Assembly (NCBI RefSeq): GCF_051622035.1
Contig: NC_135360.1
Span: forward strand, 33,931,206-33,995,205
Length of the DNA: 64,000 bases
Reading direction: 5' to 3'
From: Arctopsyche grandis
Lineage: Eukaryota > Arthropoda > Insecta > Trichoptera > Hydropsychidae
Below are positions 15,501-30,500 of this stretch, piece after piece. The notes beneath the pieces were generated by a model that was not told the origin of the DNA, did no database searches, and was given only the letters and a program-made list of their open reading frames with translations. The translations under genes were made by a program, and so were the position numbers. Numbering within the stretch: the first letter of the stretch is position 1; every line of letters starts with the position of its first letter.

Positions 15501-18500
15501 CGATTAAAAAATTTCAATATAAAATTATCAAGCATAATAGTGCAACGAAATATAAACATTCATTACATAATAAATGTATGCGTGGAAATATAAACAATAA
15601 TAAAGATTACATTTACACAAAACAAGCAAAATTTAAGTAAAAAAAAAAAAAAATTATTTAATACAGTATAAAAATAACTATCATTACGGATCATTCTTAC
15701 TACAAAAGTATAATAATTTTTAAAAAAAAATACACGAAGACAAATTTCTGAAAATAAAAAGTACCTCGATTGCCTGATGTTGCGAATATGTGACAAACTG
15801 AAAAATTAGTATGAATTAATTATAGATAGATTCGTTGATTTTTAATATACATTATTAAACTTCGACCGAATTATAAACATACGTAACAGCATATACGACA
15901 CAATCACAGCGACAAACGACTTTACTTTTAATTCTATGCTACCGATGATTATAGAATTGCCTGAACAAGATTCAGAGACGGGAACAGCGTGTTAATTTTG
16001 GTTTTGGGCATTAGCAGGTACTATGTCGGCGAATTATTGGCTATTTGCAGGTACTATATCTGCGACAGGCGCAAAGCCTTCTGCACATGCGCGTGAACTT
16101 ATAATCCGATTATAATTTCTTACATTTAATGTATGCTAGACTTGTTTAATCAAGCGTTCATTATACATGAGGCAAATAAATTTCGCACGTTATTATAATA
16201 GATTTATATCATTTAGCTGTAGGTATTATACGTTGTATATGATAATAATTTTCTAACAATTAATAATATTAACTAATTTGGATTATATTTTTTACTCCAC
16301 ATCACTTTACGAGTTCGAACTAAATTTTAAGAGGTTTAAAACAAAGTTTTAACAGTAAACACGCTGACAGTGACAGTTCACGCGCATGCGCAGAAGGCTT
16401 TGCGCTTGTCGCAGACATAGTACCTGCAAATAGCCAATAATTTGCAGATATAGTACCTGCAAATAGCCACAACCGTAAATTTTTGAACTTATTAGTAATT
16501 GTGTAGTAAGAAAAAAAAAATACACAATTATTGACTCAAAATAGTCACAACAGTCAAGTTTAAAATCTCATGCAGCATATGTAAATTGTTAAGACAGTAT
16601 TTTATTATTAATTAAAAAAACAATAAATAGATTTAAAACTTACGACTGTTATACCTGCCGTATAGTGGAGAGTACGATAAAAGTGCCATCAAATTTAAAC
16701 GACTAAATATCTAAATAATGTGTCGAGTGAATGAAAGTGACCGACAGAGTAATTGACAGACAAAGTGAAGATCTACAGTGCTGTCAAGATTTACATTACA
16801 AAATAAATTAGGATGCGACTATCTACGCATACTGTACGTATACGCACTTCATTATTCATTTGCGAATACATACATTATGTATAAATAGCCACATCCGATA
16901 AATAATAATTAATAGAAACAAAATTAAAAAAAAAAAAAAACAGACTTCGGAATACGCAACTATTGTTTGAATACACTCGTGTATAATATATCAATATTAA
17001 AAAAAAAAAACCAACCGCAGATTGAATTTAAATTATACCATGATTCAAGAGTAGTTTTTGGGTTACCTGATATGAAAAAATAAAAACAAATTAATACCTT
17101 TCTTATCTTTCTCAATTTTTGAACTTCGGTCTCGTAGTATTTGAGCTGGTGTGACAGCAGAGTGTTCTGCTGCTGCAGCCACTGCTCGTACACCAGCTGT
17201 GCCCGGCGATCGTCCTCTGTGACAACACGTTCCGGAGGAAGTGGCGGCGCCGGGAGATGAGTAGCGTTGTATAGAGGAACGCTTCCGACCTGTGATAGAA
17301 ATCAATGCTTACATTCATTTCATAGACCTTTAACGAAGACAAATCTCGATTCCTGTCATCAATGCTTCTTATTACACTGAGCAACAAAAAGTCTATACTA
17401 AGTTTTACCCACTAAATTCAAATATGACAATGATTTTGGTTGGCTTTGTCTTGTTTATGAAATATAAGCGTTTAACCCTTTGAGTGCTGACGTCTCTTCT
17501 GTTGAAAGCCCACCATGCTGAAAAATTCGCCAACATTTCCAACTAGAATTATTTAGAAATCCAATGGAAAGCAGGTATAAAAATTGTAGCTAATCCAAAC
17601 AAACCCTGGATAACTACCGCCGAGGATTTCGAGTTTTGTAAAGGTGTGTTTAAGCTCTCTAATATATCTTGCAACAATATAAAACAAACAAAACGAGTCC
17701 ATTAATGAATGTATTTTTCCCAAACTAGTTTCATCTTCTTCATTGTTTTCTCACAATTTAAATGCCAAGCCATAAACTAAAATACTCAGCAGTTAGGGAT
17801 TTCCATCGAGAAGTTCTGATATAAATTCAGAAATTGCGGTGTAAACCAGTCTTTATAAACATTGATACGGATTACACGACCCATGTTCAAAGCATTTTTT
17901 TTCAATGCTACCTGGAAAGGGTAGTATTCTTGTTTATTTTTTACATACACAAAAAACAACGCCAATCGGCGTATTTCAGGCTCATGAACTTGTTGGTAAA
18001 ACGTCGATCGGCGTTGGTCAGCATTCAAAGGGTTAAAGAAATCTGCAATTTTTACATGTGTAAAATGATATATTTTTGACTGCTAAAATTCGCTAGATAA
18101 TTAATTATGAATATTTCAAAGCAATAAAAATCACCATCAATAGAAAAAATAGATTCCAATACTCACTTTTGGAACAGCAATACTAGATTTTGAGTCAAAG
18201 ATTGCAAAATCCAAAAATATCTAAAAATTGCACGACAAGAAGTCAACCAAATCATTGTCATAATTGAATTTAGTGGGTCAAACTAAGTAAATTATTGTCG
18301 AGTCTCAGCTCCGGTAGGTAAAAAACGTGATTTTTGTTGCTCAATGTTATTAGATATCAGATACACGTGGTTTATTTTTTCTTAGAAATAGTAAATTAAA
18401 AAAAAAAACATCAGTGATCAAAAAAGCTTGTAAAAACGTGCCCTTTCTAAGAAATTGACAATAGAGCGAGTAGCGGAAACCATATGTAGCCGATCTCTGC

Positions 18501-21500
18501 TTATTATGAGCCCTGCAGTATTGAATACCAATGTTGAATATGATCTTAGCATAGGGTTGCCATACGTCCCAGTGTCCCCTTCAGAAGGATATTTGTCCCA
18601 GTTTTCCATAGATATTATTTAAAAATATATCTTTCCGATAATATATAATTAAGTGGGTTTGCACTAGAAGCAGATGGTTATCACTCCTTCCATCAATTAC
18701 AAGGATACTAAGTATGTGGGAGGCGTTGAAAGACTTTTTCTTAAAAGAAGAAAATGCTCCAAAAGCGATAATTGATTTCTTTAAAAATCCTTTGTCAGAA
18801 CTTTATACCATGTTTGTACACAGTCAAATGTTTTTATTTGAAAAGCAAATTAAAAAGCCTGAAAAGGCTATTTGGCATATTTTAGAAGATACAAAAAAAC
18901 AATTAATGGAAAGATTAACTAGTAAATATGTACATAGGTTTACAAGCAAAACAAACTGAAGAAATGCAAAGAAATTACGATTATACAATTAAAAGTGTTT
19001 GATGAAGAAGTGGATAATTTCTTCAAAGTTGGAATTAAATATTTGGAACAGCGGTCTGTTCCAATCGCGAAATATAATGTTTTTTCATAGATGCTTCTCA
19101 ATGATGTACTCAAATAGGCACGAGTTGAAGAAACTATTGCATATTTAAGTAACATCAATATATTTTTCACGGATTCAATTCACGAAGAAGTACATAATTA
19201 ATGTACATGAAATCGTTTATTGAAAATGAAACACATGAAGAATGGGATACCAAAGATGTACATGATAAATGGTTATGCTTTCTTAAAAATACTAAAGAAA
19301 CAGAAAGAAAAACTAACCTACTGAAATTGTGCCAATACCTGTACGCTATCCCAGCACATAATGCACACGTTGAGCGTGTATTTTCATTAATTAATACTCA
19401 GTGGACAGATGAACGAAATAAGCTTTCAATTGATACAGTAGAAAGCATAATTTAGTGCGTTTTCAATTATAAAATTTCATGCATCGAATTTTATAATTAT
19501 GTAAAAGGGAAAAAGGAACTCCTTCAAAAAGCAAAAAAGTCAGAAAAGTATGATTGGGCAACGAAGAGCAATGAAGGTCAAGTTCAAGAAGTTGGGGAAG
19601 AGTGAAGACAAGAGAGAATGAGTACAATAAAATAAAATGGCACATGATTCAATTATCTGTTAATATTATAATTAAACATGATTCAATTTCTTATAATTAA
19701 ACTATCAAAAATTATAATAAATTATTTTTATTGGGGGGGGGGGGGGGGTGTCCCCATCTATGGTCCGACAATTATGGCAAACCTATCTTAGCAGCATTTA
19801 ATGATACCAAGCATTACATATATTCAGTTGGTCATATCCCCAGTATATTTTTGATCAATAAAAATGCGTATTTTTCAACCCACGTAGCTTTGATGACGAA
19901 TGAAAAAAAAAATCACCTGATTGGTGGGCGTTGTCGGTGTGGTTTGTTGTTGCCACTGTGGAGGTGCCGAATTGTCGATTCCGGCCGTCGAAATAGAATC
20001 AGACGATTCCACTCCGATTTGTCGACCCTGTTCTCTTTTCTCTTGTTCCAAAAGGTCTTCGAGTAAAAGCGGTTGCTCCTATAGAATGATTCATACGAAT
20101 AAAATAATACATTATTCCGATAACGACATTACAATAAATTAATTACTTCATAGTTAATATTCGATAATTATAGCAGCATAACTTACAATCAAAAGTTCTT
20201 AAAATAAATACAAACTAGATAATAATAATAAAAATTAACTTCAAGTCTACAGAAATAGCCGACTTTATGAGGTTGTGCAACCTAGAGGGCCTACAGGCTT
20301 TCCTATTCGGTCTCAATATATGTACATATGTATTTCTGCATATGTAAATATTACATAACATTTTGTAAATTTTTGAGATGATAGATTTTTAAGAATTTTT
20401 CCAATAATTGCAATATTTTTAGTTAAAAATCACATTCAAATAAATTAAAGATTAAGCTCTTCATCGTCTTAAAAAAATTTATATATTAATAAATAGTAAC
20501 CCTTTGATGACATAAATAAAATAAGAATCTTTATTGCGAGTTAGATTTCAATATGACTCACTACAAACTGATATTATTTTTGCACTTTTTTTTTAAACTA
20601 AACCTCATGCTAGGAAAGACTCATTTAATCGGTACATCATAATTTATAGGTCTACGTATATTTACAAAGAAACCAGTGATGTCAAAATCTACGTAGTCAA
20701 ATGTTAATGCCAACGTGCCTTATTTATTATTACGAGAAATAAAATTATTTTAAACTTAACAAGCAAAAAAATAAATTTTTGGGGGGGGGCGGGTGGGTTC
20801 GTGAAAAAGGCATATCTACAACTTGATTGCTGGAAATTTGATAAAAAAAAAAAAATAACAATACGATTGCAAATACATATGTATATACAGATATGCTTCG
20901 GGATGTATAATAAATATATATATATATATATATATATGTGCGTGCTCCAGTTCAAGTAAGTACGTATAAGTACGTAAAGGTGAATTTAAGTACAAAAAAA
21001 AATAAATACTAAAGTGAAGATAACATAATCGTGAAAAACGTGATACATATATACATAATGCAAGTTGAGTCTGAAACAATTAGACGATTAGTATCTTGAA
21101 AAATGAACATTTTAAAAAGTAAATATTTAAAAATCAAAACTACACAGGATAGCATTATGGCAGTCATTTTTTCAAAGATAAAATCACTCAGTACATTGCC
21201 AAACATTGTCAATCTTCTTCAACACACTTTCTTACATTTGTTTATTTCCACTTGAAAGAAAGACTAGAGAAAGAATAGAGCAGGCAAATTCTATATTTCG
21301 ATCATTCTATTGGTCGAAAAGCTTTGTCATAGACACACGCGATTCAAATTGGTCAGAGCATCTCGGCTGACCAATAGGGATCGCGTATTTTTCTCCCCAA
21401 TGCAAACACAGCCATGAAATGAAATATACACAACTACCGAATATTCACTTTTAAATCCAAAGCATTCATTTTCAAGTTGCCAATCGTCCGATTGTTTCCG

Positions 21501-24500
21501 CCCCACCCTGTATATAATAATATACGAAATAAAAATGAGAGAGAGCAGTGCATTTATTTGCACTGACCTGTAATAGCAGAGGTCGACGCGAATGCAGCCA
21601 ATCAGTCCAAGGATCGACACCGACGGGTGGTGGCATCTCTAGAGATATCTGCGTTTACACCAATTGGTGTTATACCCAAGTTAAACGCATAAATTTCCCT
21701 TATAACATATTGTATACAATTGCGCAACTACTACTATTTCATATATATATATATATATATATAACAGTTAAAATATAAATGAATCAAAAGCCTTATCTTA
21801 ATTTCTCTTTTATACAAAAGAAGCAAATTTATATTACGATTCTTCAAATACACACCAGAAAAAAATAAATAAAACAACAACATCCTTCAATCAAACAGAC
21901 ATCGGCACCTTTAGACGAATCCTAGTCGAGACCATAATTAAAAAAATCCAACAGTTCAATACCTGCGATGGATACGGAGGCGGAGGTTGAGGCGGCGGCA
22001 CTTGCAGCCGTTGCTGAGTTCCAGGATAAGGCGGAGGAGGCGGAGGCGGGGCCGGTCGTACGATACTGCGTATGCCGAGTCCCATTCCGACGTTAATTCG
22101 ACCTGAAACGATTCAAATTTAATACACACCGAGACACTCGACATTGATGTCACTCTTCGATGAATCTCACCTGGTTGAGGACGGTGTGCTGAAAATGCCG
22201 GCGGATATGTGACTGTTACTGTGTTGTTGGTGGTGACGACTCCGACAGCTCCGTCTTGAGACATGAGACGTGTTCCGGCGGGTATAGGTCGGCCCATCGC
22301 CAAAGCGACAGTGACTTGATTTTGCATCTGTTGTTGTATCGCTTGTTGCTGCATTTGCTATTACAAAATTTTTTAATGTTATTCAGTGGATATCAAAAAC
22401 ATCCAAATCTGACCCAACAAAACCAAAGAAAAACTTCCAATCATACACAACATATCTGGGTTTAACCGAGGTTCGAACCCAGGACCTAGCAGCACAAGTT
22501 GACCACTGCTGGCTAATATAATATGAATAATTCACACCTGAGCGAGCTGTTGATTCTGCGTGACGAATTTCCCCCTGATCTGCGGACTCTGCTGGAACTG
22601 CACCTGCCCTTGCGGATGCTGTCCCGTCTGTTCCATTCCCTGATTCTGATCGGCTTGCCTCGCCATCGACGGAATGAGATGCTGTTGGGGTTGATTCTGC
22701 GCCACGTTTGCGTTCGGCTGATTGACCACTTGCTGTTTGAATTGGTTCTGGGCCGCCATGTTGAGTATCTGCCCGGTCTGCCGATTGCCGATCTTCAGCA
22801 TCAACTGCTGCTGCTGCACTTGCTGGCCCTGCGTCTGAATGTGCTGCTGATTGATATTAGGCCTGAACGACTGCGCGAACCTCATCTGCTGCCCTTGAAT
22901 CGCTATGTTCGGATTGTGCATGTGTTGCTGCTGCTGCGTGGGTTGAATCGTGTCCAATCTGGGCAACACTTGCGGTTTGATATCCATGTCTTTCAGTTGC
23001 ATGTTCTGCTTATCGGGAGATTCCCCTTCGATTATTTCAGTTTTGATTAATTTTCCATGTTCCATGCTGATATTTTCCTCTTTCTTTTCAGCTTTCACTA
23101 TTCGTGGCTCAGCGGCTGCAATACGACTAGCCTTATTTTCATCAGCATCTTCGCACCTAAAAATTAATATAATTATGATTAAAACGCATCACATATGTAC
23201 ATTAAAAATTGCTACACTTAAAAATGGTATGTAAACTTACGGATCTCTTTTAACGTGTTTGCCCTGAGTTGTTTGTTCTGTTTCTTCCGCTAACTCTAAC
23301 CCGTCTAAAATAAGAGACGTATCTCCGAAGTCTGCCAATTCAGGATCAGCATACTCCAATATATTGAAATCGTCTCCCATCTCAGCCGTCAACGAGACTA
23401 AGAGCTCTTCTTCGTCATCTCCCAATCCGCCCAATAGATCACCGACCTGTTACATATAAGATCAAATTAGCTCTTTTCGATGTTATTAAAAATCAATCAT
23501 ACGCGATGAAATTGAATTACCTCGGCCATGTTTGCATTATCTTGTTCCAACTTATCGATATCAACTTCGGACACGTCTTCAGTGCCTTGCGAAGCAGGCA
23601 TCATAGGACGCGACATAGGTGCTGCACTTTTCTGTATGGCGTTGACTGCCTGCTGCATTTGAGAATTTTGCATGATCGTCGGTAAAGGCCTCACTGCGAG
23701 TTGGGGATTGGGTTGAATATTTTTCTCGCCAACTACAATTCAATGAAAATAATACATTTCTACATCTCATGTGCAAATCAGACTATTTCCGTCATATTGG
23801 TCACTAAAGACACCCCAAATATAATATTTAAACAATTCAATCGATATTTGTAGTAATATTCCCAGCAATCACATTTATAATGCTTCATAAATATGACACA
23901 ATACTGAAGAAAAAAACACTGCTATATTCCACGCAAAATCAAAACAGCTAATCTTAAAGCAGTTTTAAGGAACTGTGGAAATGAAATCGAAAATAAATAC
24001 ATTTGATTATCGTACCCATTTTTGCAGCTTGAAGTTGTGCTGGATTTATAGACTGTTGATTTTGAATCTGTCCAGATTTATCTAGCGACTTCGTCATACA
24101 TGGTCGAACAGTCAAAAATCCATGTCCAGTAGACACCAATTGCTGTTGCTGTTGATGCTGTTGTTGTTGGTGTTGCTGCTGTTGTTGTTGCTGCTGTTGC
24201 TGCTGTTGTTGCTGTTGTTGTTGTTGTTGCTGTTGTTGTTGCTGTTGTTGTTGCTGTTGTTGCTGTTGTTGTTGCTGCTGTTGTTGCTGCTGTTGCTGTT
24301 GTTGTTGCTGCTGTTGTTGTTGTTGTTGCTGTTGTTGTTGTTGCTGTTGCTGTTGCTGTTGTTGCAAAATTGGTGACAGCATGCGAGGTGTCTGTTGTTG
24401 TAATCCTACCGAACAAACACGCCAAATATAAGTATCATAATTATTACATAACCATATCATTGAAGTATTGAATGTACGAACCAGATGGGTTTTGTAAAAT

Positions 24501-27500
24501 GAGACGAGTCCGAGAATCAACGGTTGCGATGGGTGGCCTCGCCCGAACAATGGGACTAACCGGCAAAGGTTGTCTAAACTGCCCATCGACCACAATTTGC
24601 TGCTGTTGGTCTGACGACTGCTGATTACTTGACTGATCTTCACCTACAATATAAAAAAACACAATGAAAAATCTATATATTTAAATATTTTAATGTGAAA
24701 TAATATGTAAGCATACCTTGAGGCCATAGCTTATTAGAGCTGTGTTGCCGTTGCAAAAGATCTCTCAATTGCCGGTTGACTTCGGGCGGCTGATGAATGG
24801 AGCCTTCACTCCGCGGAGATAGTAACGGTTGATTTTGCGCCGACACGAAGGGATCCTGAGGACGTGGCGCATAGATTTGATTTCTTTGAGGCACGATCGC
24901 GTATTGGGTGCCGGGCCGAGGAGTACCCGGCTTTTGAGCGTACACGTCTTGCACCGTCGGAATCGGCGCAACTCGGGTCTGGTTTCCGTATGCCGGACTC
25001 CTGGCTGGGTTTGGCGACTGGTGGCCGAACGATCTTGGCGTCTGCGGCGAGTGCAGGTACTCGCCGCTGTTTTCGGACGGAGGACGCTGAAACGGATCGC
25101 CTTGATTTTGAGCGGGCGAAACCGAGCCGGGGAATTGATCGTGCGGAGACTGCGGCGAGAACGGACTTTGAGATAGCCGTTGGGGCGGGGCTACAGTGCG
25201 CGTCTGGATCAACGGAGGATGTGGGAATCGGCTCACGTTGCCAACGATGGGATAAGGACTTCTCGGGAGCGTGGGAGACGGTGACGCCATGCCTCCGGAG
25301 TGCAGTGGACTTTGCTCGTTAATGGAAACTTGCAATTGATCGGCGTGGAAGGTGCCATCGGGCGTCATCTGTCTCTGTACTCTGGCCATGGCTGAAATTG
25401 TCGGGCCTATAGTAAGATAAATACGATACAAACACACCGCCTCCTTAGAGCACAGAAGTGACACGTCCATAATAGTTTTGTGAATATAATAATGTTGAGA
25501 GAGTAATGAATATTCAGCATAATCAATCAGTAAAGAACATCCTAGTTGAATCGTATATTTTCGACTAGTTTGCAAATGGGGTATCCGGTAACTTATTTGA
25601 ATGAAATCTGCTCAAAAAACAAAGTTAAGAAATAAAATATTTATTTATTGTACAATTAATTTAATTATTTAGAACCCTGCAAACAACCGTGGAATGGAAT
25701 ATATAGATTAAAACGTAAGAAAGAATCATGGAAATGTTACAACTAAAAATGGAATCAAAGCACGGAGATACAATTATTAACGCAAGGGAAGATGCAAATC
25801 AAAATAAGACCAATAAAGAGTTTATACTTCAAAACTACACATAGATTATATTCGTGAAATTATGGACATGTCACGTATGTGTTCCGAGAATGCGACACAT
25901 AAACGTTTATTTTTGCGACGACTACAAACCTTGCAATCTCTGGTCGTGTATCACTTGCTGCTGATGCTGGGCTTGTTGTTGCCGTTGCTGTTGCAACTGC
26001 TTCCACTGACGTTCCTGTTCAGCTTCTCGAGCACCTCGTTGTTGGCCTGTTAATTTTTCTTGCTCCTGTTGCGACAAAGCAATAAAACAAGCACACATTT
26101 TATTACAGTAACAGCAAGTTAAAAACGTCGACCACGCATTTTTATACTAATCTCTCAAACAGTTTGGTCTTGTATTGAATTAATTATTACCATGTATGTG
26201 TATACAAGGGTGGTTCGGAAATTTTATTCAGAATATTTAGAGTGCTTTACAATCAAAATAATTTCAAGCTATCAATCGAATCTTTAAAAGCTTTTTTTAT
26301 AAGCACTTTGTATGTATATGCATGTACAAATTTCAAAATTAAATATTGATTGACGTTAAGCATACTTATAGTACAAATCGACTTAACAAATAGTATTATT
26401 TAAAAGCATACGTATTACATAATCGATTTCTACACAGTAAACAGCAAACTACAGAAAGGTAAAAAAAATAAATGAAAACACTCGTTTCATTTCCATCATA
26501 TTCAACATATTAAAACACATGCAAATATCGCCTATTCTTAACGTGTATTCCGGTTATTTTTCATTAAAATAATAGTCAAATGTTGTAATCATTTCAAAAG
26601 CTTCATATACGTTAGGGTAGTCTCTTGATGGCAAAAATACAACGGTATGAAAATGAATTATGTATTGAAAAATGAACATGTACTTGAGAAGTGGCACGTT
26701 TTAACATCTTTTAATAATGAAAGAAAAAAAAATGGAATTTTAGAAGTTAGAAGGATGTAACGGTAACATATATATTTATATGAATCTCACACATCACCAC
26801 CGGTATACACATACAATCATGCAAGCACAAACATACATATGACATTAAGATACCGTTATTAATATACTAAATATACAATTAAAAAAGCTTTATAGCCGAT
26901 TAATAATAAAAAAAATTCCCATGCCTGCACGTGAATTAATTCATATTTTTCATTATTTTTTTTATCAAATCATTTATTAAGTCACAAGGTATGCTATAGT
27001 ATTCCATTCATTATTACACACTACTTATGTATATTTACAATTTTATCAAAAAAATACAAACAATACCGTGTGACTTGAAATACGATTACAAATTATGTTA
27101 AAAATGTTCTCTAAATATATGATACACATCATATAAAAAATTATTCCCAAAAAATAAATAAATAACAATAATAAAAATAAAAATAAAAACAAATAACTAC
27201 ATTCACCAAGCAAGCCAATAAAATAGTAGGATAGGATCAAAGATAAAATGGAAAAATGCATATTAAACTACATACCATGCTTTTAATTTAAATTTTTTCT
27301 TTTTTCAAAAACTAACTTACTCAAATACGCTCGAGATAATAACGTTGCAAATTAATCAATAAAAAAAAAAACAAACGTAAAACGAGGTTCACTCGACACG
27401 AATATGTATACACAGGGGAACATAAGTAATTGAATTATTATAATTTGATCAAAAATTTTAGCCTTTGAACTGAAAATTAAGCGTATAATTCAAAGGTACA

Positions 27501-30500
27501 AATTCTTGGTTTTTAATTTTTTTCCGTGAATGCAACCAAATTGTATTGGTATTTTGCTATGTGGGTCAGACTTACAACCCCCGAGAAATTCTTCAGAAGT
27601 AGAAAAATAAAGTTCAAAAGTTGCCGACGGTAAAAACTTGTTCCGTTACTTACGGCCCCGCCTGCATACAATATTATAGATATATATATATATATATAAA
27701 ATAAACTCAAACAGAAGAATCAGCAAAAAAAAAACAATAACGATAATAAACGTCCGGCAAACAATATAATGAACAGGCAATATAGAGACGTATTGCGGAT
27801 TTGAAAGTAAGAGATACCATAGTCTGGGTCGATGGCTCGTAAGCCAGCTCCTGCGGCATGGAAGGAAGGGTGCGCATGATCTCCGAAGGCGTCAGCACCC
27901 GAATTTGCAAATCGCCCGGCGGGCTGGGCGGCGCAGATGCAGACGTCGATATCACCGACGTCGGAGCGGAATCGGAAACGGAATCGCCCACGGGTGACAT
28001 GGGGGAAGAAGACCTGCTTCGCATCGTCATCGCGCCGTCACTACTACTACCACCAGCGTCCACGACGGCCTTCTTACCACCACCACCACCACCACCGCCG
28101 CCGCCGCCGCCGCTCTGCATGATCGAGTTAATCGAGTGCGGTATCACGTGCGACTTGCCCAAGAAGCTGAGAGCTTGCGAGAACAGCGCGCCGGTTATAT
28201 TGTGTCGGACGATGGAAGCGGCCGGCACTTGAGACTGCGCCTGCTGGACGATGCCGAGCGTTAGATGCGGACCGGGAGCGTTCGTGTTGGGAGTCGCGCT
28301 CCGATTCAACTTATGGTGGGTGCCGGCCGTTGTGAACTTGCCGAACGGGTTGACGGTGACGTTGGGAGCGGGTCCGCCGGCGCCGTGATAGAACGGCATG
28401 AATTGATGATGGAGAGTGAAATGACTAGTCGTAAACCCGGCGGCGACTACGCTAGTACTACAAGTATTAGTGGTTACTGAACTACTACTGGTTTTATTAT
28501 TAATAAATGCATTATTAGATTCTGGTGAAGGCGCCCGTGGAATGGGGGTGGGGGAGGGTGTGTTAGTGGCAGATGCATGTGTTAGAGAGAGTCCATCCTT
28601 GTCAAGAGGCACCTCTGCGGGTAGATCTGGAAGTACTGTGGCCGGCGCGTCCACGGGTGCTGCCGGAGCTCCGCTATCAGGAGCGGCCTGTCCTCCTACT
28701 GCGATACTCTCCTTGGTTATCTGTTGATGTGCCCCAAATAGCTGTCACTAACGTCGCACACACACACACACACACGACTACCACATACACACACATTCGT
28801 CTTCAACTTTTCATTAAAACACTTAATTCTAACAGTTCGGTACGAAAAGCGAAAGCTTACGCTCGTCAACGAAATACGACACAGACTTCGATACATGTGT
28901 GCTATTTGCAACGGCCCAATTTCTTCAACGACGTTTCTATTCGCAACGTGCATTATAATACGCCGAGGAAAATACTCGAATAACATATCGCTGCATAACT
29001 TCAATATTCATATTACTAATGCAATTGTGATAATCAACTCGCACATATATATGTATATTTAGCGCCTACTTGACCATCTTTTTAAAAGTTGAATAACTAA
29101 ATGAAAAATTCTAAGCTAAATGCATACCAGTTGACATCACAGCAACTCATGACAGTTTTTAACTCTATGAAAAAATTCACAGTGGTAGCGAAAAAGTTAT
29201 GGATTGCTTTTACATTTTGTGTGATAAATCAATATTGGCTCGCGACTATTAAAGGTTTTTAAATAAACTATTAAATATTTCCTAACTCAGTCTCGAGTAC
29301 AACTGAGTTAGGAAATATGGCACACGACAAACTACATATATGTTTGGGAATGTGGTCTCATAATGGTTCGCCACTGCTGTCTTAAAACGTCTTCTATTTA
29401 GCTAACCTGTTATACATATGAGGTAGCCCAAAAAAACCGCATTTTTGCTTCAGATTGTATGTAAATTAATCACCAGCTTCCAGATGCTGAAGGCCAACAT
29501 TCAAAAAATAATACTTGAAATCCTAAGAGCTTCCAAAAATCAAGTACCAACACTTTAACAAATATTGTATTAAAATAAAAATAAAATAAATATTCCACGC
29601 CATACAGAAGCGTTTCCCGAGAAATACGAAAAAAAAAAACAAAAAAAAACTAGCTTTTATTTCAATCCCCCACAATGTTTCCACTTGTATCGGCATCGAA
29701 CACATCAAGTGTTAACAAAACAGTTCTTATCAAATACTAAACAAACACAAACGTATACACCGCAAAGTTCTTATAATCTACCGGTAATAAAAATCGACAG
29801 AGTATTTTCCGAGGAGCAGCACCTTGCGAATAAAACTTCAAACGAATTCAACAGTTGCAAATAACACTTGTATGAAGCATTCGTATACAAACCAGCACAA
29901 CACACAACAACGAGACCACATTTACAATATAACATAATAAAGTTAATGTCGTGTTAATCACTTGGATGTAAAATTATTTCATTTTGCACACAGATTAATG
30001 TGCCGAACATAAAAAATAAAATAAAAAAACACAAAAAAATAAATACATTCACACCCATGAAGAGTATATAAAAAAATGTTATTTCATCTTTCACACACTA
30101 GCCGATAATAATATAAAGTTAAATATTATTTATATATAAATATACGTATCATGTATAAAAATAAAATTGAACGCACCTGTTGAGCTTTCTTCATTCGGAT
30201 AGCGCCGCGATTATCTTTCGCCTGTTGAAGATAAGGCGTCTTTTTATCGCTGGCCAGAGCCCTCCACTTCTTGAGGATCTGTTTGCACCGATCGGGCCAA
30301 TTCGGAAACTCTGTCTTCCACTCGGGATGATTCATATTGGCGTAGAGCACGGCCGATATCGTCGCCGCGCTACCCAACCCTGCCAAAACAATGACGGTTT
30401 CAAAACACAAACGAACAACCACACATTGGACAAATTCACAAATGAAAACACACCTTCATCGGCCTTCATCTTATCGCTGGACTTTTGATTGCACGGCGTC

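Noticed and set aside
15428-15640. Small plus-strand ORF in a KMT2C/D intron
   Set aside because: AT-rich, no domain, no conserved motif and no splice or promoter context.
24122-24376. Plus-strand open frame encoding almost pure polyleucine
   Set aside because: It is the antisense shadow of the polyglutamine tract in the KMT2C/D exon on the minus strand.
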